From the NCBI GenBank assembly GCA_963921935.1, contig OY998176.1, positions 175,890,445-175,954,444 on the forward strand: 64,000 nucleotides of DNA. Direction: 5' to 3'. Within the stretch, counting starts at the first letter, position 1. The number at the start of each line of letters is the position of its first letter. Origin of the DNA: Galeruca laticollis. Lineage: Eukaryota > Arthropoda > Insecta > Coleoptera > Chrysomelidae. Below the pieces are notes generated by a model. The model did not search any database and was not told where the DNA came from. It saw only the letters and a list, made by a program, of their open reading frames with translations. Position numbers and translations under genes: made by a program. Positions 33,411 through 44,264 of this stretch are shown here, one piece after another.

Positions 33411-33947
33411 TAGAGGTCGCCATTTTCTTAGGCTATCAACAATTGCACACGCCTCTTTTTCTACCGACGCATGTTTTCACTCGCAATCTGATAATGTTCT
33501 GGAGAAAAATGCGATTGGGGGGCCTCGTTGTGAAAGTGTAGCGGCGATCGCAAAGTTAGAGGCGTCCGTCTCAACTGTTCATATTTCCTTGTCATCGATA
33601 GCAACTAGGGCCGCTTTTTGTATATCTGCCTTTAAGTGTTCAAAACAAGATTGGGCTTCATCATTTTGCGGGAAACTCTGGCAGTTCACAAGTGGCTGTA
33701 TCTTAGTAGAGAAGTTTTTGACCCATTTTGCGTTGTGTGAGAATAGTCCCAGCGATCGTTTTAATTCAGCGGAATCAGTAGGCAACGGTGATTTTAAGAG
33801 CGGCTCGGATCCTTATCCGGTTTGATGACATTGTTTGTAATGGTGTAGCCCAGAAGGCTGACAGTTGTTTTGTTAAAATTACATTTGTCCTTGTTCAGTA
33901 TAAGCTTGTATCTACTTACCGCTTTCTCGAATTTCTCTAGGTTGTCG
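33411..33947 (-). pseudogene. Gypsy RT thumb and RNase H start, frameshifted
   Basis: A LKRSLGLFSHNAKWVKNFSTK block with KIQPLVNC lies at 33579-33785. Around 33470-33570 another frame has DASNFAIAATLSQRGPPIAFF, the usual opening of a Gypsy RNase H. Stops and shifts near 33480, 33580 and 33790 break the polyprotein. Confidence 0.8.
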
Positions 33948-34850
33948 TCATGTTAGTTTTCCCGCATCGTCCAGGTAGGCAAAACTTCCCTCAAGTTTTT
34001 CTTGATCGATAATATATTCTAGGGTGCGTTGGAAGGCAGCTACACAGTTTGTTACCCCGAATGGGATTCTAGTAAATTGATAGAGTTTTCCATCTGCGTC
34101 GAACGCGTTATAAATTCGTTCCCCTTCTAGTATGGCTACCGAACAGTAAGCAGAATTCAAGTCTATTTGACTGAAAACGTTGAATTTTGCGACCTTGGAC
34201 ACGATATCTTCGACGTTAGGTAATGGGTAAGCATCGAGATACGTGAATTTGTTAATTGTCCTAGAATAGTCGATTACTAATCGTTTACGATGATTGCTTT
34301 CGCCAACGACAAGTACCTGAGCTCGCCATGGGGAGATGCTCGCTTCAATGACTCCATCTTCAAGTAGGTTGTTGATTTCTTCTCTGATAAAAACCTCCTC
34401 ATCTTCGGTACGCCTTCTTGATTTGATAGGTATAATGCCAGCGGACAAATTAGCAAATACCGACGCCGGTGGGACTGTTGCTTCCATAACACTTATTTGT
34501 AGAGGATCCATTGATCCTCCAAATCGCAATTCAAGTTTCGAGTGGTTTTTGAGCAGGTCGTGGCCGACTATGACATCAGCACACAAGTTGTTTACTACAA
34601 ATAAAGGACGTTGCTTGTAAACGTGTTTGTCAATAGTAAGAGTAGCGATACAAATAGTATGTACAAAGGACGTGTGGCTGAGTGAGGCGAGAGAGATAGT
34701 CTGATAGTAGGGATTTAGTTTGAGTTTCATTGTTTGGGCGATATACTTGTCTATGAAGCTTACGGAGCTACCTGTCTCAATTAGAGCGTCAGCACGGACA
34801 GCATTAACGATAATTGAGACAGTTGCTGTTTTAAGACTTGACGGTGACGC
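33948..34850 (-). pseudogene. Gypsy protease and reverse transcriptase
   Basis: The protease region reads ADALIETGSSVSFID, followed by VVNNLCADVIVGHDLLKNH. The usual catalytic D-T/S-G is E-T-G here, so the protease is probably inactive in this copy. The RT follows with DGVIEASISPWRAQVLVV, RLVIDYSRTINKFT, FSQIDLNSAYCSVAI, FTRIPFGVTNC and catalytic AYLDD. A frameshift occurs just after YLDD (about 33960). The frame's first 30 codons come from an AAT-rich repeat and are not protein. Confidence 0.85.
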
Positions 34851-34865
34851 GGCCGAGAAGATAGA

Positions 34866-34914
34866 GTTAATAATAACAATAATAATAATAATCATAATAA
34901 TAGTAATATAATTT
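34866..34914. repeat. (AAT)n microsatellite
   Basis: AATAATAACAATAATAATAAT and similar trinucleotides. They open the protease frame artificially. Confidence 0.8.
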
Positions 34915-35218
34915 GTTGACGAATAAAAAATATGAAACGTATACAATAATGAAAAGTGTATAAATGATACATACTCGATAAGTGACTGAACACTTGTTTC
35001 AAGATATAAATATGAATACGGTATTACTTAAGTATACAAAATATTCAGCACAATATCAGAATAACGAAATATGTAGCACACTTAAAAAGAGATAAATAAC
35101 ATTAATTGTGCGTTACCAAACAATACAATAACCTAAAAAAACTTTAGAAGTACTTATGTCTCTATTTCAAAAGAACTGCCACAAACAGCAAATTGTACAA
35201 ATAAAAATAGTTATGACC

Positions 35219-36100
35219 CTAACAACAATTCATCATTTTAAAAACATTGGTGGGGAAGAAAACGGCATTGCTTGTTGTTTTGTCAGCTGACCGACACACC
35301 TTGGAGAAGTGCCCGACTTTGCCACAATTTTGACACTCAGCTCGAAATGCGGGGCATGCAACTCTTCGGTGTACATTTCCTCCGCAAAAAAAACATTTTA
35401 ATATCGCTGGGGGCGCAGCGGCTACGACTTCAGGACGACTCGATGATGGACTTGGCTGAGTTACTCTCTCTGGCGATGCTAGAGCATTCAGAATTTGATC
35501 GTTGTAACTTACCATTGTTTGAGAATCTTTCTGGGCCGTCTCAATAGTTTGTGCTTGTTTTATAGCGTCGTATAATGTCAGATTCGATTTTTCCAAACGA
35601 CGTTCCTTTATTTTCGTCGAAGTTAGACCCGCTATAAAAGCCCCTCGTTTGGCTTGACTTTCATGTTCAACGGCTTAAATAGTTTCATACTTGCAGTTTT
35701 GAGCTAAGAGGCGTAGTTTTCGAACGTAGTCAGCGATAGTCTCACCAGGTTTTTGTTTTCTCGTAGTATGTAACGAGCCAATATCTCATTTTACGGTTTG
35801 GAGTATGTTTCTTTAGAATCTTGATAGCAACTTCATACGTTTTACTTTCCTTTATGTGTACATAAATATTCGTGGATAGGTGATTTACTAGTAACTTCAG
35901 CTTCACTTTATCTTCTATCATTGTACCTGATGGGGCCTCCGCTTCGAGGAAATTTTCAAACGTAGAGAACCAATGCTTCCATATAGTTTCGGCTCCGACG
36001 CTGCCTGGATCGACTTAAATATTTGGCAAAAGGATATACCGAAGAGTTTCCGCTTTTCGCCATTGTCTAAGTTAATTAAATTTATACATAAATATGCTAA
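35219..36100 (-). pseudogene. Gypsy gag with two zinc knuckles, frameshifted
   Basis: The frame 35219-35596 has two CCHC knuckles, CFFCGGNVHRRVAC and CQNCGKVGHFSKVC, each C-x2-C-x4-H-x4-C. Upstream, in other frames, the capsid region reads AETIWKHWFSTFENFL (about 35960-36010), then VKLKLLVNHLSTNIYVHIKES (about 35860-35910). Three or more frameshifts and stops lie between 35600 and 35900. Confidence 0.8.
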
Positions 36101-36235
36101 ACCTCGGAAATAAAGCTTCAATTAACTTAGAAGAAAACGTACAATTACAATGAGTGACAGATAATATGACACAATAAACAACAAGACACTTTGATTATAT
36201 ATCATTGGTGCACTTTGAAATCATAATAGTATATT

Positions 36236-36356
36236 ATACACCAAGGTGGTGAAGACTGTTATTATTGACCGAGCACCAACATTATTTCGCGAGGGGCTTC
36301 GCCCCGAGCGGAATAAGGGCGAAGCCTATAACTGTCTTCATCCCGTGGTGTATATA
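36236..36356. repeat. Imperfect hairpin B
   Basis: TATATTATACACCAAGGTGG...GAAGAC at the left pairs with GTCTTC...CCGTGGTGTATATA at the right. The loop carries its own GC-rich hairpin, GAGGGGCTTCGCCCC, and GGGCGAAGCC. The left edge is ATAGTATATTATACACC. Confidence 0.75.
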
Positions 36357-36359
36357 CAA

Positions 36360-37230
36360 TTTTTTCCACTACTAGCCAAATTTAAGACAAAAATTGAAAA
36401 AAATTCCTTGTATAAATCGAGTAACACAAGAATGTAAATTCGCCTTTCCACTAATAAAACAATAATCAAGTAGTCTTATACAGATTGACATTTCCACTAG
36501 TAGAACTTATTTGTAAACAACAGGTGCGTTCATAAAGCATAACTTATGACTGAACCGTTGATGAGCTCTCACTGAGCAACAAATAATAATGGTTGACGTG
36601 TGTCTGCTGAACAATCATTTTTTTGGAAAACATTAATATTGAAATTATGGTTAGATACAATCTAATTCTTGTGTTATTAGATGATGGTAACATAATTGAT
36701 ATAAACAGAAATAGTATAACCCATGCAATAGAAGATTTTCAGGAAGCATTACCACATGATTATAATGTAAGAAAACGTGGTAGTTGTGAAGAAAACACGA
36801 ATTATAATGAAGAAACAATTCCAGCGTATAATGTTATGTATCAAAGTGCGTTCACAGAACATTCACGCAACGGTTGTGTTTTCTGAACGCACCCAACGTC
36901 TGTAATTATCGCCATGCTGTAGTTACAGAATATCATCAGTCATTATTGCTTGAGCGCGAATTAAAAACTAATGGCATTTTTATTCAAATAATTTTATCGT
37001 GTTATAGGTAATTTCAAAAAGCAAATACTTTAAAAAGAATCTCCTGGGTACACAAAATTATGTTGCACAAGTTTTTGTTAAACTACTATCCTTGGATTCT
37101 AAAAACATTTGAATTTGTCCAATATTGACCTAGGTTAACAATAGAAATAGAGAAATTCAACTTTCCTGTAGGCTAGAAGACGCAATAATTGTCAACTTCA
37201 TAGCTAGTAGTGGAAAAACTATTATTATTA
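36360..37230. repeat. Dispersed repeat X, copy 2, with short inverted ends
   Basis: The element starts TTTTTTCCACTACTAGCC and ends GCTAGTAGTGGAAAAA, inverted copies of one another. The right part matches repeat X copy 1 at 16.6 kb and 18.3 kb in inverse orientation and is not interrupted by the Crypton. An 87-codon plus frame (36623-36886) is inside but resembles no family. Confidence 0.65.
36523..36893. repeat. Nested MITE-like unit with GGTGCGTTCA ends
   Basis: AGGTGCGTTCATAAA on the left is inverted at the right as TTTTCTGAACGCACC. The 370-bp unit lies within repeat X copy 2 at the place where copies 1 and 2 stop matching. The TIR type recalls Harbinger-like MITEs, without proof. Confidence 0.4.
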
Positions 37231-37255
37231 TATTGTATTATTACTACAAAAAAAA

Positions 37256-37366
37256 TCTTCGACGCCCAGCCAAGTTTCATTTCATAAAAGTCCCTCCTCG
37301 ATGCCTATCGAAGCATCTTAGAAGTCCATCCTCGATGCTCAGCCAAGTTTCGTAAAAGTCCATCCT
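37256..37366. repeat. Minisatellite (about 34-bp units), inverse of 62404-62510
   Basis: Phrases TCCTCGATGC and CAGCCAAGTTTC recur, with ATAAAAGTCC or TAGAAGTCC between. The same units occur at 62.4 kb in the other orientation, next to the related hairpin D. Confidence 0.7.
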
Positions 37367-37423
37367 AAGTAGTATTTATTTTTATTAAAAATGTATATAG
37401 AATTACCGGAATTGCAAAAAATA

Positions 37424-37562
37424 GCGTATACACCCCTCGACTAAAGTGACATTAATCCCTTATGGATTACTTCCCTTGGGCTCCGCTGCACTCCGTCCTC
37501 AGGAATCAAACACCACCCGCGGGATTAAATGGGTCACTTTAGTCGCTTGGTGTATAATTTAC
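37424..37562. repeat. Imperfect hairpin C
   Basis: TATACACCCCTCGACTAAAG (left) pairs with CTTTAGTCGCTTGGTGTATA (right), and TTAATCCC pairs with GGGATTAA further in. It is a close relative of hairpin D at 62.24 kb, in inverse orientation. The loop has CTCCGCTGCACTCCGTCCTC, absent from D. Confidence 0.8.
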
Positions 37563-37741
37563 TATTATGTGACGTTACGAGGTACTGCTGTCAGATCGAT
37601 AATCAAAAAGTTGTCATTTGGACGTTTCTCGAGTTGTTGTTATTGTCATGGTAACTTTAAAAAACGCGCGTTTTTGAAAGTTCGATGTAAACACGCTGAT
37701 GCGTGCCTTGAATAGGTAAAATGAGGCACCAATAAAAACAA

Positions 37742-38560
37742 TTTATGTACATTGAGAGAAGATAGAATTATTTCTGAAATTGGAAGTGATGAAATGTGGA
37801 AAATTCTGCGAGATATGAAATTTAGATGAAAAAAGTAAACAGAAAGTCGCTTTTCATCGAAAAAGATGATACTGTATGTTGAAAACGGAATTATTTGCGA
37901 TCAATAAGAGATTTCCGCAATCAAAATAGAAAAATCTACGATTTGGACGAGACATGGCTAAACGAAGGTTACATCGTTGGAAAAATATGGTAAAATAAAA
38001 ATGTAACTCATATTGGGATTTTGAACAATAGTTTATTAGCATTTGAGTCAATTCACACCGGAGACTATCACGAAGATATGAATGCTGATGTTTCTGAGGA
38101 ATGTTTTTCACAAATGATAACTCTAATTCCGCCCAACTCGGTCATTATTTTGGACAATTCTCCTTATAATTCAAGAAGATGTGAGAAATTGCCTACATCC
38201 GCTTGGGAAGAAGCGGAAATCATTCAGTGGCTTTAAGATAAAGAAATTACATTTCAAGAGGATTATGTTAAAAATAGAACTGCTAGCAATGTAAATATAC
38301 ATAAACATGGTTTTCTAAAATATACTATTAACGAAATGGCAAAAAACCGGAATATTATAATACTTCGACTTCCTCCTTACCATTGCGAGCTATGAGCGGA
38401 GGTGAAAGGACTGGTGACATGGAAAAGTACCACATATAAAATGAAAGATATCCGTGCACATTTTGAAGAAGCTCTGGAACAAGTTGATGCAGAGAGATGG
38501 CGAAAATGCATAGAACATGTAATGAAAGAAGAGCGACAAATATGAAAATTAGACAATTCA
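37742..38560 (+). pseudogene. Tc1/IS630-like DDE transposase remnant
   Basis: The plus strand, in shifting frames, reads SDEMWKILRDMKFR near 37790, then KIYDLDETWLNEGYIV (first catalytic Asp, about 37930). The frame 38021-38236 has THTGDYHEDMN-like HTGDYHEDMNADVSEE and IPPNSVIILDNSPYNSR (second Asp). After a stop come INEMAKNRNIIILRLPPYHCEL (about 38330-38390) and a terminal EALEQVDAERWRKCIEHVMKEE stretch. The segment after PPYHCEL that should hold the Glu is deleted. At least three stops make it dead. The family is common in insects. Confidence 0.8.
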
Positions 38561-39104
38561 ATGGAACAAACATAGAGTCAATAGATGTAAATGTTCGAAC
38601 CTGATGGAAATTCATCAAAATTACTAATATTTCGTGATCTAAAAAATATTAATAAAAGAAGAAATATCTGAATTAGAATGTAAATCGTTTTAAAATTCTG
38701 TAGTTTTAGTTGCATGTTAAATTAGGTTTTAATAATCTTTGTCTATTTCAAGCAGAATATACAATTAGAAAACTAAGAGTTCTGAATTTCTTATATGTAA
38801 GGTACGGGGAGAATGTAGATAAATGATGAGATACACATTCCCTAGTTAGGGCGACATGATAAACTGGTAGTTCGTATGTATGTAATGGACTAACGCTTTG
38901 TTATTAAATCCATTTTTATTTTTTCGCCCAACCTATCTAATATGGGAGAAAAGTAATTATACCCCATAAAAAGTTGGAATTTTGGATTTTTTTGAGTTAT
39001 TTTTACGATTTTCAACAAGAGCAACACAACCAAAACGGTTTTTAGAAAAAAATCCTGTGTGTAATGTCGTCGTCGTTGCCATCGGCCAGTTTTCGTAACG
39101 TGTC

Positions 39105-39375
39105 ATGCTAGCACGATACAGCCTCCTAAGTGCAACAATTCACCAATTTTATCTTTGAATATTGTTCAGGATATCTCACAGATGAACTCTATTGATTTTC
39201 AGCTCACCAAAGCTAGTACAACCGATGCTATGGTACTTGAAGTACCAAATTTTTGTCATTATGGGAAATGGGAGAATTTTCAGTTTGTTAGCACAATACA
39301 GCCTCCAGATACAAGTGACCATTTTATTATTGGATATTTCTCATAGATGAACTCTATTGATTTTCAACGGACTAG
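39105..39375. repeat. Degenerate tandem duplication, period about 165-180 bp
   Basis: AGCACGATACAGCCTCC (about 39111) and AGCACAATACAGCCTCC (about 39290), then ACAGATGAACTCTATTGATTTTCA (about 39178) and ATAGATGAACTCTATTGATTTTCA (about 39345), show two diverged copies. No coding sequence is recognised. Confidence 0.65.
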
Positions 39376-39447
39376 AGCGAGTACGGCGGGTCCTAAAACA
39401 TCGAGATATACTACAGTTTTCGATTAATTTTGGAGAAATTTCGGTTT

Positions 39448-39647
39448 NNNNNNNNNNNNNNNNNNNNNNNNNNNNNNNNNNNNNNNNNNNNNNNNNNNNN
39501 NNNNNNNNNNNNNNNNNNNNNNNNNNNNNNNNNNNNNNNNNNNNNNNNNNNNNNNNNNNNNNNNNNNNNNNNNNNNNNNNNNNNNNNNNNNNNNNNNNNN
39601 NNNNNNNNNNNNNNNNNNNNNNNNNNNNNNNNNNNNNNNNNNNNNNN
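39448..39647. other. Assembly gap (200 N)
   Basis: Exactly 200 undetermined bases. Open frames crossing it are artefacts. Confidence 1.
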
Positions 39648-39854
39648 CCAGTGATGTGTCCACTCCAATTCTCTCTGTGTCTTGCAACATGTCCTACCCA
39701 TTGCCACTTTAAGGAACTGATTCTCTGTATGATGTCAGTTACTTTTGTCCTTTCTCGTATCCACTGGTTTGTTTTGTGGTCTCTCAGTGATATTCCCAGT
39801 ATTCTTCTCTTTATCTCGGATCCGTATGTAGTGACTGGGAGAATGCATTCGTTA
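39648..39854 (-). pseudogene. LINE RT C-terminal part (left of insertion)
   Basis: The minus strand reads YNECILPVTTYGSE, then RRILGISLRDHKTNQWIRER and ISSLKWQWVGHVARHRENWS, the C-terminal block of RTE-like or related insect LINEs. It is the continuation of the RT fragment at 42386-42745, from which it is separated by the element at 39857-42383. It runs into the assembly gap. Confidence 0.8.
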
Positions 39855-42385
39855 TACAGTGCTATTCAAATGTCCCCTTCCCCCCTCGTATCTTTTGAAC
39901 GGCTACACTTACATTAATAAAATTTGGAAGGTGAAAATAAAGTGTTGTAACCTTCTCTACGAATGGTAACAGGTGACGTAATAGTAATAGATGACGTCAC
40001 AGTGCCACTCGGGCCAAAAATTTTAAATAGGACCTTATGGGAAGTGATATCTCGTTTAAAAGGCATTGACATTGGCTACATAGCCATATTAATTTTGTTT
40101 GGGTTTAAATTAATTTTGACGGATAAATTAAATAAATACCAAAATTATTGAAATTATTTTTTTCAATTTAATTAATCAAAATCAACAATGGATTCTTATA
40201 GCAAGTGTTCGAAATGTGCTCTGTCTACTTCCTGACAGTAATATATCCTATTAGTAAACTCTTGTCGTATGGCCACCTCGGTCACCAGCGGCCTGTAGGT
40301 CTTACTGAAAGCGATGATATTATGCAAGAGTCTCCATTTACAGATGAAAAGAATAATACTACAGTTTCTAAAAATCTTATAGTCAAGGAATGCCAGCTAC
40401 CTGTAAGTCTTAAGGGAAAAAACGGCCATAGGTGGTCCTCTGTGGCAAAGGCGGTAACTAAAATACCATCGCGTAATATTTTGCATATCATACAAGGTCC
40501 TACAAATGATTCTAAAGCGGCAGAAACCCCTCCGGATGTTTTTCTTTGTCTGCTAGATCCAAGTATCCTAGAAAAAATGGTGGAGTACACAAATCACGAA
40601 ATTTCAATCCGTTCGCAGAAATACACTACCCAAAAATTGACTACCTCACAAGTGAATTTGGAGGAACCTCATGCTTTACTTGGACTATTGATATTTGCTG
40701 GTTGTGAAAAATATAATCACTTGTCTACAAGGGAGATGTTTGATGACTAAATTTCCGGGTCCATATACAAGCTACTATGAGTCGCGAAAGATTCGGGTTT
40801 CTAGTAGACTGCTTACGTTTTGACAACAAGGAAACTAGACCTGAAAGAAAAATAGACGATCCATTAGCACCAATTCGAGAAATATGGGACCAACTAATAA
40901 GCAACTGTCGAAGATCATATAAACCAGGGTCATACGTTACAATAGACGAGCAGCTCTTAGCTTTCAGGGGTAGATGTCCCTTTAGGATGTACATACCCAA
41001 TAAACCTTCAAAGTATGGCTTGAAAATTGATATGGTGTGTGATGTTGGCATAAAGTATATGTTCGATGCTGAAGTATATTTGGGAAAGGAAACCAAAACC
41101 GATGGACAACCATTAGGACAATATTACGTAAAAAAATTAACCCAAGCAATATATGGAAGCAACAGAAACGTGACCATGGATAATTGGTTCACGAGTATAC
41201 CACTGGCTAAGGAATTATTAAAGCCTCCATATAACTTGACCCTGGTAGGCACTCTAAGAAGCAACAAAAAAGAGATACCGCCACAAATGTTGGATAGTAA
41301 AAATCGACCTATTGGAAGCTCTCTACACTGCCTTAATAACGAGACAACAATGGTATCCTATAAAACTAAGGTGTCAAGAGTAGTTATTTTACTATCTACT
41401 ATGCATGATAGTTCGGAGGTACAAAACATGACATCAGGAAAACCAGATTTAGTTAAGTTTTATAACAAAACTAAATACGGCGTCGATACGTTTGATCAAA
41501 TGTGTGGGAGCAGAAGTACTTCACGAAAAACAAGAAGATGGCCGCTCTGCCTTTTTTATGGTATGATCAATATTTCCTGCATAAACGCCTGGATAATTTA
41601 TAATCATAATCAAAGAAGAAAGGGATGTAAAATTGTTTCAAGAAAAAAGTTTATGGCTGTTCTCTCAGAACAGCTCACGAAACAGTGGTTGGAGCAGCGC
41701 GTAAAATGGCCAAATTTAAACCGTCCAGTAAGGCTGTTGATAAAAAATATTTTAAATCTGGAGCTAGGACAGGAAACACCAATAGAAAATGTGAAGAAAC
41801 GAGCAATATGTCAATTTTGTTCAGCCAAAAAACACTGCCATCGGCCTTTGTGCGGGGAACATCGCGCCCTACATTGTGTGTCCTGCAGTCAAAATATATA
41901 AAATATATCCTTTTTTTATTAGATTTAGTGCGTTAATACCCTGTTCTATGTTACAAAATTTTTACGAATTTATTAAAGCTTAGAAACATTTTCTTTAGAG
42001 TTGTTTCTTTTTATCGTCGTAAATCTTACGATGGTTAGTATTAAAAGGTGATTTAGTATGGTAAGTATTCTAGGGTTAAAACAATAATTTCAATAATTAT
42101 GGTATTTATTTAATTTATTCGTCAAAATTGATTTAAACCCAAAGATAATTAATATGGCTATGTAGCCAATGTCAATACCTTTCAAACGAGATATCACTTG
42201 CCATAAGGTCCTATTTAAAATTATTGGCCAGAGTGGCACTGTGACGTCATCTATTACTATTACGTCACCTGTTACCATTCGTAGAGAAGTTTACAACACT
42301 TTATTTTCACCCTTCAAATTTTATTAATGTAAGTGTAGCCGTTTAAAAGATACGAGGGGGGAGTGGACTTTTGAATAGCACTGTA
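39855..42385 (+). mobile_element. Long-TIR element with a piggyBac transposase inside
   Basis: Inverted arms of about 300 bp (39857-40163 and 42080-42383) begin CAGTGCTATTCAAA, flanked by TA on both sides, as in Tc1/mariner elements. Between the arms lies a piggyBac transposase gene. At the right inner border the sequence is CTAGGG|TTAA (42070-42079), the usual piggyBac end and target. This suggests piggyBac jumped into a TTAA at the centre of a palindromic Tc1/mariner MITE. The whole unit sits inside a LINE. Confidence 0.75.
40205..41901 (+). pseudogene. piggyBac transposase, near complete
   Basis: The first frame (40205-40750) has an acidic N-terminus and LEEPHALLGLLIFAGCEKYN. A stop replaces a Lys codon at FDD*ISG, and a one-base deletion follows before 40777. 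The second frame (40777-41901) starts SRERFGFLVDCLRFDN and carries the three catalytic aspartates in VTIDEQLLAF, TMDNWFTS and YGVDTFDQM. A C-terminal cysteine-rich zinc domain (CQFCSAKKHCHRPLCGEH...CVSC) follows. About 560 residues in total, normal for the family. With only two lesions it is a fairly recent copy. The true start is uncertain; an ATG also occurs at 40188. Confidence 0.9.
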
Positions 42386-42760
42386 GATTTTTGTTTTTAA
42401 TGCCATGGTCATTTCCATGTTGTCACTGATTGTCCAAGATATATGTATGATTCTGTTTTGTTTATAGTTTGTCCATGAAACGTAATGGTTTGGTCTGCAA
42501 AAGGAACGTTTGTCACGAATTGTGTTTTTGTATTATTCATATGTAGTCCAATTTTGGCAGCTTCTGCATGTAGTTCTTCCAACATCTTAGTTAGTTCTTG
42601 TTTATCTCTTCCAAACAAGACAACATCATCAGCAAACCTTAAATTGCTTAGGTATTCGCCATGGATGTTTATCCCTTTTTCCCTCCAATTGGCTTTCTTG
42701 AAGACATCCTCCAAAGCAAGAGTAAACAATTTTGGCAAAATAAATTTTGAGATAAATTGT
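42386..42760 (-). pseudogene. LINE reverse transcriptase palm (right of insertion)
   Basis: PKLFTLALEDVFKKANWREKG precedes LSNLRFADDVVLFGRD, the catalytic palm. The thumb region has INKTESYIYLGQSVTT followed by MALKTK, then the insertion. It continues at 39854. The 5' part of the LINE is missing beyond about 42760. Confidence 0.85.
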
Positions 42761-42873
42761 TAGTATTTGTAAGCAAAGAACCATTCACTCCCACTTACAA
42801 TTAGAAATTGTATTTCATTGGTAAACACAAGTATACAACATTCCAAGATATTTCGCAGCAGGTAGTCTAATAC

Positions 42874-43416
42874 AGTACAATACATTCATCATCATCATCA
42901 CGTAGCGCTACAACCCTGGGTGGGTCTTGGCTGACTGTACAACTTTTTTCCAATTTGTTCGGTCTTCCATCAACCTAGGGTCAAATGGAATGTTCATTTT
43001 CCGGAGATCTGCTTGGATGTTATCTCTCCATCGCATTCTGGGACGTCCGAGTGGTCTTTTGCCTGTGGGAATCTCCTCCCATACCAGTTTTACAAGTCTT
43101 TCGTTATTCAATCTGTGCACGTGGCCTGCCCATCTTAGTCGCTGTGATTTAATTTCTTGGACAATATCGGCGTCGTTGTAGAGTGCTTTTAATTCGATAT
43201 TGGTTCTGATCTTATACTGGTTTGTGGTGATGTCATGGTGAGGTCCGAAAATTTTTCTAAGTATTTTTCGTTCAAAGCGTCTGAGCTCTTCTTCGTTTGC
43301 TTTGGTCATGGTCCACGTTTCGCATCCGTATGTTATTACAGGTCTGACGATGGATTTATAGATTTGGATCTTTGAACTTCTTGTGAGATTTTTTGATTTT
43401 ATGAGTACAACACATT
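42874..43416 (-). mobile_element. 5'-truncated LINE 3' end with 13-bp target duplication
   Basis: AGTACAATACATT (42874-42886) and AGTACAACACATT (43404-43416) flank the copy, with one mismatch. The minus strand encodes SSKIQIYKSIVRPVITYGCE, then ERKILRKIFGP, RLRWAGHVHRLNN, GRPRMRWRDNIQADL and NWKKVVQSAKTHPGL. The 3' end is a (TGA)n tail at 42887-42902. It is in the opposite order to what one LINE with 42386-42760 would give, so it is a separate insertion. Confidence 0.85.
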
Positions 43417-44264
43417 AGCGATTTATAAACTTTTATTACTAAATCCCTAAGAGCCAACAACGTTTCACATACTTTACTTAATTCTGGAATCTCCAAAATC
43501 TTTTCTTGAAATATTGTATTACGTGTTTGACGAAAATCATCAAAGAAATTGTGAGTACCTTAATTACCGTATTTTTAGAAATAATTGTAAAACCCCAGGT
43601 AGAAAAATCTTTGGTGATCAAATTACACATTGAATTGTGAGACACACTATTTCTCAGGGCAAGGACGAGTTGTCTCCCGTCTTGAGCAGGTCGTTTTTTT
43701 ATAGGTCGAATTGTCTCCCATCATAGGTCGAGTTGTCTCCCAAGGTAATATACATTAAAAGGTATTAATTTTCACAAAGTACACCGTTGTTGCCAAATCA
43801 AAATTTTTATTTTTAAAAGTACGTTGAACTATTGATACCTTTTTCTTTTTGTAAAATGTCTCTCAGGATATGAGAATCATTTAACTACCTTGAAATAGAA
43901 AAGTAAGAAAATAATCCTTACATTTATTTATTTGTAACGATAACCTGCAGTTTAAATTGTCATTAACAAATAACTAATTGAATTTCCTTAGATTATTTTA
44001 GTGATAATCTGCATTAAAATCTACTTTAATTTACATTAAAAGAATGTTAAGTTAATCCATCAACATTTTACAAATCCAAAAACAGGTAGGTACCATTAAT
44101 TTCACATTATCGTTTGAAAGTACTTTCCCTCCTTCGCCTTATAAAGGGTGGTATTAAAAATAGTAAACCATATTTCACATATTCTTCACAAGTTTCAGAG
44201 GTTGTAAAGTTTGTTTACGAAGTTGTTGAATAGTTAAAAGTGGTACAGTGAAACTATACGTATA

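Larger units (their letters stand above)
32250..36120 (-). mobile_element. Ty3/Gypsy LTR retrotransposon interior, decayed
   Basis: The minus strand runs gag (36100-35219), protease, RT, RNase H and integrase (34850-32262). I see no long terminal repeats: the sequences just outside 32250 and 36120 do not match each other. Several frameshifts separate the parts, so this is an inactive copy. Confidence 0.85.

Noticed and set aside
32160..36250. LTRs of the Gypsy element
   Set aside because: Sequences flanking the coding interior on both sides were compared by eye and do not match, so LTRs are not claimed.
39357..39917. Long open frames over the N run
   Set aside because: The 200 N are unknown sequence, so the frames are artefacts; the real signal is antisense LINE code after 39648.
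42386..43416. One continuous LINE from palm to C-terminus
   Set aside because: On the minus strand the C-terminal part (43.4-42.9 kb) precedes the palm (42.7 kb), and it has its own tail and target duplication; these are two insertions.
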